Source of the DNA: Halictus rubicundus
Taxonomy: Eukaryota > Arthropoda > Insecta > Hymenoptera > Halictidae
Assembly (NCBI RefSeq): GCF_050948215.1
Contig: NC_135153.1
Coordinates: forward strand, 9,576,058 to 9,640,057
Length of the DNA stretch: 64,000 nucleotides
Reading direction: 5' to 3'
The notes under the pieces are model-generated. The model saw only the letters and a program-made list of their open reading frames with translations. It had not been told where the DNA came from and made no database searches. A program made the position numbers and the translations under genes. Shown piece by piece: positions 23,875-35,303 of the stretch; position 1 is the stretch's first letter; the number at the start of each line of letters is the position of its first letter.

Positions 23875-26751
23875 GTGAGCGATCAGATAATTGACGTATT
23901 TGCATTGAAACAATCAATTTTTAGGTGAAACCTCGGCTAGAATATTTTTGATTTCTTCACAAATTGAAAATGTACATTTGGCAACGCTTAATTTTGTATG
24001 AAATTACATACATTGATGTGAAGGTTTCACCTTTTTCTATTTTATAATTAGTAGAAATTACAGAGACACTTCCAAGAGAAATCTAAATAGTTTCAGTGTT
24101 GTAATTTTTATTAAGCAATGCGTGCCAGTCAGATTTTGTGCTTGGTACGTTAATGGATATGACTGTAAGTGAATATTGGGTAACGACATTAATTGATAAT
24201 GTAATACATTATGCACAGAAAAGATGGTAGCGATACTGCAAAACAATTTAGTGGATAATGTAGTATGCATATCGTGTTTGTTTGAAGTATTATGGAAAAT
24301 AGGAACTCAAAGTGGAACACTTAACTGACGGTATGTTATAACGAAAGTGACATAAATGTGGTATGTTAAACTGTATTTGGCGTGAATGCAATACGTATCC
24401 CTTATTAAAGCTTATATGAATATATGGATTTATATAATATCTACAGATGAGAGAAGAATTAAATAAAACTGCCGTGAACCACCTGGTTTAAATCAATAAT
24501 AATTAAATAAATAAATAAAGCTACCGTAACTGTCAAATTATTATTTCCCATATCGAACAATTAATCCATTCGGGACGAGAAGAACTTGCGATGAAAAAAT
24601 GTCAGAAAAATGTATTAAATTAGCTTTTTAATTCAATTTAAATTTTTTAATTTATTCTTTTCATCCGCCTTTTTATGATAGAGATCAATTAAACCATTAA
24701 GAAGCTTTGTAAGAAAGGATTATATTAAAAATGGGACCATATTTATGTAATTTTTGTAAGACATTACAAACAGGTGATTTTAATTGCCCCGTGCCACTGG
24801 TGTTAATGTCAGTACCAAAGAACCGAATAAATGTACGTCGACATAATTAAAGAACCAGTTGAAGTAGGTCAAAGCTGTTTGAATGTCATTGCCAAAAAGC
24901 TGTTTAAAGCTGCCTCGACGGATCCGCGAAGCTGGCGAAAGCTACCTTAGGCTCATTTAAGAATAATGAAGCGACTGGTTAATGCTACGTTAATGCTGTT
25001 AGTCAAGGCGGTTAAAGCTCGCTTGACAGATAAGAAAAAAATTGTTGAAACTGCTTTGAAACATACAGGCGACTGTGTAAAACTGCTTCTGCGTCTTTAA
25101 CGAAACGGTCGATTAAATGTTCATCAGTAGAATCAGTAGAACCAACGAGTGAAAGTCTCTTTAAAACTTTAAATGATTTCGCAGGGTATAGTGAGACTGT
25201 GGAAGCACTTTTGTCAAAAGTTATTGAACAGATTTATATATTTATTCGTGACATCCGACGAAACATTGCAATTTGGAAGCTATAAATAAACTATACATAA
25301 ATAGAATATTAGGAAATATAAAAAAGTAAAATACGACTTTACAAATACATATTTTGCAGATTTGTTTGGCAATGAAAAAAATTGAAATTTCACGTTCATA
25401 TCTCTTAAGCTAATACTATAAATAAATTACGCCCGTTAAAAAGCTGTTTGCATTTTTTCCTATATGTGATTTATATCGATCCCACAAGCACTTAAGCTAA
25501 ACATGTTCAACTATAAATAAATATCGCCATACGATATACGAATCTCCGAAAAAATGCAGTGATGATTTCATATAATTCTCATATTAATTTATCCAACAAC
25601 TTTTACAAAATAAATAAAAGAGGTAAAAGAAGATTCTTTTTATTTTTTAATTTTAATTTTTAGTGTTGTATTTTGTCTTCTTCGAACAATCCACCAATTT
25701 TCATCTGATTTAAGACGATAGGACACGTATTCAGAAGCGACGTGGTTCCAGCCAATGCGATAGAACTTGCATGCAGTCTATCGTCACTTAAGGAGTTGAA
25801 ACTTCCTAGCAGAACGTGAACGTATTCACAAGTTTTATACTACAGACTTACACTGTCGGCAGCAATCCGACTGCACTCAGCGAATCTCTATTTGCAGCAG
25901 GATATTGTCAATTGGACCCTCGTACGATGTACTATATGGTTAGCGCAGGTGTGTAGATACGCATTCCCTGAACTCCCAATTGATGCCATTTTCGCCAGGG
26001 TCGATAACAGAAGACGAAGGATTTGTTTGCTTTCTTTTCAGCGTACTGTTGTGTTTACCTTCATACAGTTTACATTGCTTCCCGTTAAACGTATTATTTC
26101 CTCTTCGGCACAGTAGAGTCCCGATTATCCGAGCTAAACAATGACACCAGAGAGATCAAATAACAGAACAGTAATTTAATTGCTAGCTTCGATCTGTATT
26201 GATTTACACAATAAACAGTGTTTCATATGAGTGGACTGCGGAGCTTTATGCAAAGTAATTAGTTTCTATTTTAGTTATAAGGTACTGGCACGAAATAAAA
26301 TTTGTTTAATGGTTTTTGCAAAATCTTACAATAAATTTAAAGAGAGCATGTAACACGTAAGCGTACACATTTGCCTAAAGTCAAATGGTCATTATTTACC
26401 ATCCTGTGGTAACAAAGAAAGGGACAACGAAACATTTATTTGTGCTTTGTTCCGCTTTGTTCAATTTAGTGCCTACGCATGCAATTTCGCTGGCGTTAAC
26501 GTGTATATTGCGAGGAATGCAACAAGGTCGTAAATGGCTGTATCTTGAATCCTTCCAAGACCGCTAGATCCATAAATCTCGGAAGTAAATCGTGTCGATT
26601 CGTGAAGGAATGCCTGCAAGCGAGAACACCTATAAGTACGTCCTGCTAAATGGAGAATCGAGGCAAATTTGTCGATACAGTTGCGTAAATTAATTTCCGA
26701 TTAAACGGTACACGTTCTCGAATAAATCTTCCCTTAGATTGTGAATTTTAA
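23875..26751. other. No gene seen; AT-rich
   Basis: If the exon at 23805 is real, this would be intron. At 24.87-25.09 kb the words AAAGCTG, AAAGCTC and GCTTGAC recur irregularly, without a fixed period. No frame above 74 codons. Confidence 0.4.
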
Positions 26752-26880
26752 TCACAAACACGCATAACTTTTACATTCCTCGCCTTAAAATTTCGATTTT
26801 TGCAATGTTCTCGTCAAGATGCACAGGAATATTTCGTGAAAAGTTAAAAATTTCTGGGTTGTTAAAGTGAAGTTCAACCA
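26752..26880 (-). repeat. Dispersed repeat A, single copy
   Basis: It shares ACACGCATAACTTT, GTTCTCGTCAAGATGCACAG, GTTAAAAATTTCTGGGTT and GTGAAGTTCAACC with the 22.8 kb units, in the same order and orientation. It carries TTCCTCGCCTTAAAATTTCG in place of the GGACTGATGATCTCCTGGG segment. Confidence 0.75.
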
Positions 26881-28706
26881 AATAATGTATAACCCCATAT
26901 CTTGAGACTGTAATAGTATTTCTTTATCAAAGCGCTTCGTGACGTTCGCATTCTAAAATCAGACAATATTCATCCGATATCTTTTAATCGAAATATTATC
27001 GTCGTGCTCTACTTTCCGAGGAAAGTGGAATATTCAATATTTAATTGCAGACACGTCAGTCACATTCGCATCGACATTTTCGTAGGAACCGTTCACTGCA
27101 TTTTATAGACACCTTCCCATCTTCTTACGAATTTCCGTTGTTCCTACGTCACTCGCCATTAAGACGGGTCATCCCGAGCCAAGACGTTCTCGAACATTCT
27201 CCGAGGTTTAATAGCCCTTCGATAACGTCTAACCGAATAACCTTAAAGACGTGAGCTGCTGAGTACAGCAACTAGCAAGTCGAATCGGTGCTTTGATGAG
27301 AAGGGACGCCTGCCCGTGGGGAACATCGAAGACTCGTAGAGGATGATACGCTTACCCGTTCCAAACTTACTTGGCACAGGACGAATGTTAAGAGAATACA
27401 TCCTGCGACGTCCCCCCATACTAACTTGCCCGTCTAACTCTTTTACTCGAACTCACTGTTTTGTAGTTCTAAGCTGATTGAAGAGAATGCATCATTCGAT
27501 AGTACGGTAACGCCTCGATATACGTGAAAGAGATGCGCACGATATTTGTGTGCATCATCTATACCTTCAGTAGTACAAACAGACAAAGGATTTCAAGGTT
27601 CTCTGAACAATCAGAACAATGTTGCACCGTGACCTCTATGCTGCAAAAAGTTAACGCACAGTTTAAACATTGAAAATTGAAGAATTATTTTAAATAATTC
27701 AGGCTCCTTTTATTAAAGTGAAGTGTTTTCCTTGGTTAAAGTAATTTTTGCCGTGCGCACCAATAATTTTCATATCCAATAACTAAATACAAGCAAATGC
27801 TTGATTTATAACTTTTATTTCAGATCTTCCTTTGCCAATTCGTTCGTGCTGTAATAGTCGGTGCTTCTTCACGCAAATTGCGAACGTAACGCGAACATCC
27901 ATCTAGTCATTATTCCGGACTGATTAAACTTCTTTTTATCCGTAAGAATAGTTTCTGGCCATTTTTCCGTGCGAGGAATGTGTTTACTGCTGTCGACAAA
28001 TGGAGGAGGGAACTTAAAAACGGAAATTGGATACCGCGGAAGGAGCAAAATAAATGTTTACGACAAATCACCGAACAGTTGGATTTCGTGCATTTACGAG
28101 AAAAATGAGTGAGTGGAATTTGAAATATTAGGGGGATTAAAGTAATTAGGGGATACCAATATGTATTTTCAATCTTTTAAAATTATTGAAGAAACAAATT
28201 TTTAAGTGACTCCTGTATTTTGCAATTAATGCCGACAATTCTTATTATGCATACAGATCCGCAGTCTGTGTGGAATCTCGTACTGTCTCAACCATACTCG
28301 TCAGTTTAACTTGTGTCGTATTACACATCCGTAGTAAGAATGCGGTATATGGAATATTCGGTTCTTGCTAATACTAATATTTACAAATAGTTTTCAGGTG
28401 GATTTTATCACTGTTTTCGTGTTACGGTTTACGAGTTGTGTAGCCAGGAAAAGTATTAGAGCAACAATTCAAGCTCTACTCAACCATACTTTGCACGACT
28501 TCCTTTTTATGTTCCTGCGAGCATTTTTCGCGTTCAAGAAGAAGAGAGAAGAAATACTCGTCAACACCAAACATGGTACCATGCTACAATTTATAATAGT
28601 TCTATTTTGTTCTATTTCGTATGTGTACAACTTTAACATTGTAATTCATTTGGTCAAAAATAAAGAATATTTATTACAACAGTCAATGTGTTAGGGGAAA
28701 GTGCAG
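26881..28706. other. No gene seen
   Basis: A somewhat CpG-rich patch lies at 27.1-27.45 kb. The 109-codon plus frame at 28365-28694 is hydrophobic and AT-rich without recognisable motifs. Confidence 0.4.
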
Positions 28707-29065
28707 TATTAGGGGAACATGATAGTGAAAGAGGTGGCACGAAAATTTAATAGAAAATTCGATTTTTCGGAAAATTTTGACGGTCTGGCTCGTCGTTGAC
28801 CTATACTACTGAATTTCGTGCCATCTCTTTCAATATCATGTTCTCCTAGTAGAAATCCGAAAATTGCGAAAAGTTTCGATAATTCCGAAAATCGAACTTT
28901 GTATTAGGAGAAAATGATATCGAAAGAGTTGGCACGAAATTCAGTAGTATAAGTCAATGGCACGTCAGGCTATCAAAAGTTTCCGAAATGTTTCGAAGAT
29001 TGATCTTTGTATTAGGAGAGTATGATATCGAAGGAGGTAGCACGAGATTCAGTAGTATAACTCAA
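28707..29065. repeat. Four-copy repeat cluster in mixed orientation
   Basis: A unit of about 55 bp (landmarks TATTAGG(A/G)GA, ATGATATCGAAAG, GGCACGAAATTCAGTAGTAT) occurs forward at 28707, 28901 and 29009 and inverted at 28803-28850. Spacer DNA between the last two forward copies (AAAGTTTC, TTCCGAAA, TCGAA) is also related, giving a 108 bp period. The inverted copy can pair with its neighbours to form hairpins with arms of about 45 bp. The class is unknown. Confidence 0.8.
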
Positions 29066-30459
29066 CGATAAGTCGGGCGTTCGGTAAAAATAGAGGTTTC
29101 AATAATTAAATTGGCAGATACGTCTTTTCAAGACATTATCTTTATTTATTCATTGTCGATTGTTACATACAATGACTGTGTTAAAATAGAATATAAGTGT
29201 TTACATGTCCAGTAATTGTCTGCTTCTATGTTCTGCGAGGTCTCTCTGCCGCTAAATGTACGACTCGCCATTAGTTCGGATAGGGGAGGCTCAGCGGCAG
29301 CGAACGAAGCGATTGAAGTGATAGCGTTTGCTTAATAAGATCCAGGTTGTAGCACGAAACACCTCACGTTTCCAATACTCCGTCGACGTCGATACTCCGA
29401 ACGTAAACTTTCTTTGAGCGTGCAGGGTTAATAGTTTTCCAATAAAAGTTGCTGAGGTCGCGAAATCCTATTGCGTCGAGAAGGCTACGCTCGGCGGCCG
29501 GATGGAGACGCGGTCGTCGTACCAGCAAAAAGGGGAGGTCAGCCCGATTACTTTAGCCGGTACGAAATGTCCTTTAACAGAAAAACGATCCCCGTGAACG
29601 ATAACGGGATTAATACGGCCATTTCGAAGGCGCGAGGGTTCGACGTTTCCGGCTCGGCTTTGTCTTGATCACGGGACCGGATCGTCTTGCGGACAGAAAC
29701 GCGCCTGCGAAATTGCGATAATAAAAAACCGGTCGCAGAACGATTCCACGTAAACAAAACTGCGAACGTAAATGACAATTTTTCCACGGACCGAAATGTT
29801 TTTGGCGTATGTGTAAAACGATTGAAAAACAAATTTCTTTCCCCGTCTGTGTCGTGGTGATGAGTCGTGTTTACTTTGAAACGCGAAGGCATAGATAAAG
29901 TATAATTAATTGATTTCTATACTTACTGTTTTCCTACAAACATCAACAAGGTTCGTGGCTTTAATATTCACTGGAACATGAAACATTCACAAGCTTCATT
30001 AACAGTTCCCGGAACAGTAAATAACTTGTTTAACATACAGGCTGGAGTGCCTGATATTATCGTCCTGATTTACGTTAATATTATTCTCTGCAGGAAAAAA
30101 AGGGATTAAAGTACCAAGAGGGACGTAAAATGGGTCAGACGATGTTTTTCTAGGTGGAAACGCTTTGCAGATTTGAGGATGACCTTCGGTTTTTAAAACG
30201 GGGACACATTTTTTTATATAGACGTCCGGTTCGCGTTGCTGGCTAATATGGCTAACACGTAGGATCGAACTATGGCCGAGTATTGTAAAATATTGCTTGT
30301 TATGCTTCGCTGAGTAACGGTTCCTTTATTCATTTGGAAACCGTTGTGACATAACCTTTCGTTACACCGATCTCCCAATGGATCTCGCTAATAAACTTAA
30401 CATTAGCTGAAAAGTCATAATCGCATAATTATTAAACTCGCTCAAGTTTCGAACCAGTG
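29066..30459. other. No gene seen; CpG-rich at 29.2-29.8 kb
   Basis: The CpG-rich part holds opposite-strand frames of 65 and 114 codons with no recognisable domain, and may be regulatory. The rest is ordinary. Confidence 0.4.
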
Positions 30460-30566
30460 AACTCCTCGCTTTAAAACTTCGATTTTTGGAATTTTCTCGG
30501 CAAGATGTACAGAATTATATATAAAAGAGCAAAAAATTTCTGGGTTGCCAAGGCGAAGTTCAACCC
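30460..30566 (-). repeat. Dispersed repeat A, single copy
   Basis: It contains CTCCTCGCTTTAAAACTTCG, GATTTTTGGAATTTTCTCGG, AGATGTACAGAATTATAT, AAAAAATTTCTGGGTTGCC and GCGAAGTTCAACC. It is the same sub-type as 26752-26880 and matches the reverse complement of 59.1 and 61.2 kb. Confidence 0.78.
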
Positions 30567-31465
30567 CTTTTTGTACACGTTTCCTTATACCTTACAGTTT
30601 CGTCTCGGGGTCTCTCTAAACGGTATTTCCCGCCCCTAAATAGAGGATTTCCAGGTGGTCGAGGTTATAGAGGCAGCCCGTATAACGCAGTGGCATGATG
30701 TAGAGTTCACTTTTCGTTGGCCGAAAGTTGGAACCCTCCGAAAAATCACTGTCGTTTATCATCCCGACCTCGAAGTAAACTCGTGTATTATGAACGCATA
30801 AATTGAGAGATCGAATCCCGCGCTTCGGGAATCGGCACAGCCAGCTCGCCGACGAATTTTACGGCCGCGAAAAAAGGGTAATGCGGATTCGTTGCATGAC
30901 GCTGACTCGGTGAATGCCTGAAAGTTCGCCGTCGTCGTTATCGTTCCGATGGATCGTTCATCCATTAAGAGACATTTCCTTTTTCTGACACGATGTTAAC
31001 CGCGATGCTATTGCACGAGAAGCCCGCTCTGCTCTGCTCCGCTCCGCTCCGGCACTTGGAATACACAACGCCGAGCAGAATGCGCTCCGTCGACACGGAA
31101 GTTTTCATTCGGAAGCAATTTGTTCCGTAGAGAGTCGATGCTCGCCGCGGACTCGCGCAAAAATTCGCCGCTTCAAATGCGTCGCGGCCCGAACTTGCCC
31201 GGGCACACCGATGCGTCATGCATTGATCCACGACAGGGTTTAAGAGCCTGCGAATGCCATAAACCGTGCTGACTCACGATTGATTTCTCTCAGGGAGATC
31301 TTGCGTTATCGAGCTCGCCATTGTCGCCCCCAGATTCGGCTTAATGGAATTTCTTGCGGAGCCTGCTCGAGATGGCAATTTCGTGATAAATTGTATGCAC
31401 GGTGCGTCACCGTGCCACACATCTTCCGACATCAGTCAATTTACCTGTACATCATTATGCGCGTA
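30567..31465. other. No gene seen; CpG-rich
   Basis: 30.78-31.4 kb is CpG-rich, with opposite-strand frames of 60-90 codons and a CTCTGCTCTGCTCCGCTCCG short repeat at about 31025. No domain is recognisable. A regulatory element of a neighbouring gene is possible. Confidence 0.4.
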
Positions 31466-31706
31466 CACTTCGGGACAAAAAGATAGCACATGACATATTT
31501 TTTCTCGTTTGATACCATAAACTGAAGGATATGAATATTTTAATATGTCAACATTTTTGGACATGTACATATTGTATAATGTACTGAGTATCATCCACAA
31601 CGTTTACGTCATCAGAATTCTAGGAGAGAAAACGTAAATGTTGTGTGGATAGCACACTTAACGAAAAACTTGAAATATAAAACAATTAATTAATGAAAAT
31701 GAAACC

Positions 31707-32425
31707 TCAGTATTTCGTAGAACCTCCTTTACATTTAACACTAGGTTTACGGGACCCGTCAAAATGACGGGTTCTAATATTTTTAATTTACGATTATTGA
31801 GATTGTGAAGATCCATCTACGTGGAATTACTCAACAAACTTATTTCCTTAGGTATATATTATTTTAAAAATGGCTGAAAACTTGGATAGACACATTCTTC
31901 TTATTTTTATAAAGTAATGTAACGTACTCACTTTTAATGCTCCGTGAACCTAGTGTTAATGACTTCAATCATTCTGTTTGGTAAAGATTTATACATTTTT
32001 TAACACTTTATTGGGTAATGTTCTCCCACTCGTCCAGAATACATTGTTTTAAATCGTTAATATTTTTTAATTTTCTGCCATTTTGGTATACGGCACTGGC
32101 AGGATGTCCCCAACAATTTTCGATAATGTTGAGGTTAGGGTATCTTGCAGGCCAAACTAAAACACGAATATTCTTCGAAGAAAAGTATTTCTTTACTACT
32201 TCAGCAATTCTTACAGCATATGTGTTTAATTGTTCATTTATCATTTCAATATACAGTTCGCTATTCATTCGTTCTTTTATAAATTTGATTTCTGTTTCAC
32301 CCCGGTGTCCAATACCGGCCCAAATCATTATGCTACTGCCTCCCATTTGGCGACGGCTTGGAAATTGCTGTTCCTTTCTCAAATCGTGATAGTAATACTA
32401 AACTTTATCAATTAGGTTGTACAAT
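31707..32425 (-). pseudogene. Tc1-type transposase fragment, C-terminal half, interrupted
   Basis: The longest intact part (32008-32382, 124 codons) contains GGSSIMIWAGI and then WPARYPNLNIIENCWG, the signature around the third catalytic residue (E) of Tc1-type DDE transposases. It ends with DEWENIT. Upstream, in the same frame past a stop, YYYHDLRKE matches the segment before it. The DNA-binding domain is absent. The stretch that should hold the second catalytic Asp (between NTYA and VRIAEVVKK) is also missing, so the protein cannot be active. After a stop and a one-base frame change the coding resumes (PNRMIEVI), is split by the 31739-31955 insertion, and finishes as GGSTKY-stop at 31707-31709, the usual Tc1 C-terminus. 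Confidence 0.9.
31739..31955. mobile_element. piggyBac-type MITE nested in the Tc1 transposase
   Basis: TTAA target duplications at 31735-31738 and 31956-31959 bracket a 217 bp unit. It starts CACTAGGTTTACGGGACC and ends GCTCCGTGAACCTAGTG, inverted termini of about 16 bp. Just inside the left end, ACCCGTCAAAATGACGGGT is a near-perfect palindrome. TTAA duplication plus a CACTAGG-type terminus is typical of piggyBac-like elements. No coding capacity is present. Removing it with one TTAA rejoins the Tc1 frame exactly. Confidence 0.92.
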
Positions 32426-32734
32426 GCATGTATTCACTTCAGGATCTCATACACAACTGAGAATCGAAAATCTACAGCTTGTGCTATCATTTTGTCCCGT
32501 TCGCGGACCACCATATTTACATTTTCTAATAATAAGTACATTATACATATTGACATGTCCAAAAATGTTGACATATTAAAATATTAATTTTCTTCAGTTT
32601 ATGGTATCAAACGAGAAAAAATATGTGATGTGCTATCTTTTTGTCCCGGAGTGTATGTTTCTCTCGACGAAATACAGCCTTCAAATTCACAATCAATATG
32701 ATATCAATATATTTTTTTTTTTACAAACAAATTC

Positions 32735-32905
32735 GACGACCTGGATTTTTTTTTTTGAGAAGTTAGAACAGTTAGTTTTCTCTGTATGGCGTGAAAACAA
32801 AATTTTGAAAAAATTGCAATTGGTCGGGATTGCAGAGACAATACTAAAAGTTGTTGTTCGCAACTTTTTTATGTGGACCTATATCGACAATTTTAAAAAT
32901 ACATT
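32735..32905 (+). repeat. Dispersed repeat C, copy 1
   Basis: It aligns with 41476-41640. Shared blocks are CTGGATTTTTTTTTTT (CTTGG in the other copy), GAAGTTA, a GGTCGGGATTGCAGAGA-like block, CTAAAAGTTGT, CAACTTTT, ATGTGG-CCTAT and ACAATTTTAAAAA. The 144-codon plus frame at 32601-33035 crosses it, but the other copy does not keep the frame open, so it is probably not coding. Confidence 0.75.
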
Positions 32906-35170
32906 TTGCAGTTGTTTTCGCGTTCTTTGCTTCTCCAGTGCAGGTACGAAACCGAATTTTATGAGACGCGTGAAATATCCAACGTATATAATCAATACCG
33001 ACGCAAATATTTTGTATAAATTCGCAACGGCATAAACTATTGTCTAACGCAAGCACGGAGCTGTGTATATTTTCAATGATTACAGAATGCATTTATCGAA
33101 TCCCTCTGTAAAACAGGATTAAATCACACACAGCTCGAAACGATTAAATTTCTTTTCCAACAAATGCATGTTAATCGCATTACGTTCAGATTAGTAAATT
33201 ATTGTAAAAGTAGGATATGCGTAGCGTGAAGACAGTACATTTTTAGAGAAAAAAAAAATATTGTGAACATGGAAAATCCATAATCCAGATAAACCCTAGA
33301 TTAAATATTTTCCTTCTGATAAAAAGGATACGAAAAGGATTTACACGTAGTTGACAGAATATAACATAAAAATTAAACGATAGTACCAGTAGTGTATATA
33401 AAACTCAAAATAAATTATGGCATGACAATTTTTTTACTATCTATGAATTTCAGTTGCTTCAGTGTGGTTTAAAAGAAAATGGGCATTAACATTTTTCGTA
33501 CAAGACACATTTTAATAAATACAATAACTTTTATTCGAATTATTTAAGTATTTGTCGAGTAAAAAATTGTTCGGCAGACCGTTGTGTGGAAATGCTCTTC
33601 TATATTTGCTGTTCATATCGGTATAATTATTCTGTGATCTAAGTACCATAAATTGAAAGTAAATGGAGCTCACCTTGTTGCTGTACTCCCGCGTGGTAGA
33701 ACGTCGATTTTGTCTCTGGCGTCATGACGTGCTTCGATTATAATAAGTGGCTTACAGTATTCAATTCAGTTTACTCCTGCTCTAGCATCCACGGTATAAT
33801 AGCTTCGTAATATGTATAGCTTGACAGATGGCAATTTGATGTTCAAACTTTATCTATACGCCATCACATTGCTTTATTAAAGTTTTATGGTTCACCATTT
33901 AAGATAACCGACTTACATTGGAATATACATTAAGTTTCGGAACACATGCTTCATAGAAAATTACACAGCGAGTATAGTAGAAGCAAATTACTATTTCAAG
34001 GGTGAACGACAAACTGCAAGAGAAATTATGTATTTTTAGAATAGTAAAATTACTGTATGTTACAGTTTTATATTGTACAGATATTATTTATCGACACAAA
34101 CAAGACGATAAGATTTTTTCGAACAAAATTGGCACTTGTAGTTTGGACTAGCAGACAGTGAAAAATATACACAAAAGATACTGGAGGCTTTAATGACATC
34201 TTCACGGTTCAATGAACTTTTTTACTGCGACTATTCCGAGCAAATCAATGAGTACAGCGGATTTTAGAACCCTTCTTTCCTGTGAACGCTTCCTCTGGAA
34301 AGAGGGTGTTAAACATGTCAGATAAGGGACACAAAGAATTCGTCGCCGAAAATTTTTTCTGGTGACTTGTCAGAAAATTTGTGTTAACCAGAAAAATTTA
34401 AAAACAGCGTTTTTGAAAATACAGTATTTAAAAGCCGGATTTTCTGGAACCTGCATTCACAACAGTAACCCTTGTTAAAAAATATTTCTTAATAGTGTTA
34501 GAATGAACACTAAACCTACCACGGTAAAAATTATATTATATATTATATTGAAAATTACAGACATTTTCAATAAATTGCCATTTTTATAAGGCAATATTTA
34601 CCAGATAAATAAGTTTACTGTTAATAAGTCTGCAGTTTCAAAGATATTCGAACGCTGCCCTAAGTAGCTTTTACGATTTTTTTGTTTTTGTATATTTGAA
34701 TTTTCTTTAACCTTGTGATCCCGAAAACAGACTTTGTTATACAGTCCCTGGTAAAAAAAATTAGGTCACTCACAATTTTCGACGTCTCTCGAGCTTTTGG
34801 CGAACCGAAAGGCCCGAACGGGCTGAAATTACTTAATTAGTTTGTTCAACTGTATTAACAATCAAGGGACCGTAAAAAGCTTCGTTTTGCAAACTGTCGA
34901 TACTGAAGCGTTGTGGTTCCTTTTGAACGTCCACCTGTCCAAACCGCGAATGAAGGCACAATGCGTCAATATACTGGACCGGGAACGACAAAGTTTCAGA
35001 AAATCTTCATTAAAGTTTCGAGTTCCATGTACCGCGACCAAACCACAGCTTTTCAAATGGTCGTAGCGTAACAGTTTCGAAAATAGTTCCAATAGCGGCC
35101 AGAACTTAACACGTGGATTAGCATGCTAGACTGACGCTAGCTATTCACCGTTGCTGCCGTTGCCATAGAT
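32906..35170. other. No gene seen; AT-rich
   Basis: Frames of up to 82 codons are unrecognisable. AACACTAAACCTACCACGG at about 34508 weakly recalls a piggyBac-like terminus but lacks a TTAA partner. Confidence 0.4.
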
Positions 35171-35303
35171 CAGTGGTGAGCGCGGTAGGGGTCCCTGCAC
35201 TGCCTGCTTCCCCCACCAACGTCTCTTTCATGCAGCGCGCATCCTCGCTGCGCAGCGGTGCCTCGTGGATGTGGATAGACAGCATAAGCCGCGCACGGGT
35301 CGA
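35171..35303 (+). mobile_element. hAT-like short element, truncated at its right end
   Basis: It starts CAGTGGTGAGCGCGGTAGGG. It then matches, in reverse, the 39648-39811 element through CTTCCCCCACCAAC, TTTCATGCAGCGCGCATC, GTGGATAGACAGCATAAGCC and GCGCACGG, where similarity stops. CAGTGGTGGGCA-type ends are common among hAT transposons. The far terminus is missing here. Confidence 0.65.

Larger units (their letters stand above)
31466..32653 (-). mobile_element. Tc1-like element, long TIRs, internally deleted
   Basis: The element begins CACTTCGGGACAAAAAGATA at 31466 and ends with the inverted form at 32653, with TA at both outer edges. The inverted repeats run about 118 bp (31466-31585 and 32535-32653) and are nearly identical. 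Inside each, the AGCACA-containing core is repeated in direct orientation (GGATAGCACAC at 31647-31657; CTTGTGCTATCATTTTGTCC at 32478 on the plus strand). This resembles the IR/DR arrangement known in some Tc1-type elements. The 1,188 bp includes a 217 bp nested insertion, leaving about 970 bp, short for a full Tc1-type element. The transposase on the minus strand is defective. Confidence 0.92.

Noticed and set aside
30670..30745. tRNA-like text (GCAGTGGCATGATGTAGAG, then AGTTGGAACCC)
   Set aside because: The A and B box resemblance is loose; I could not pair an acceptor stem or an anticodon arm.
32437..32514. ATG at 32514 (minus) as the transposase start
   Set aside because: The 26 codons that follow are the inner repeat of the terminal-repeat core (GGGACAAAATGATAGCACA), not the helix-turn-helix start of a Tc1 transposase.
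32601..33035. 144-codon plus-strand frame next to the Tc1 element
   Set aside because: It begins in the terminal repeat and runs through dispersed repeat C; the second copy of C is not open in this frame.
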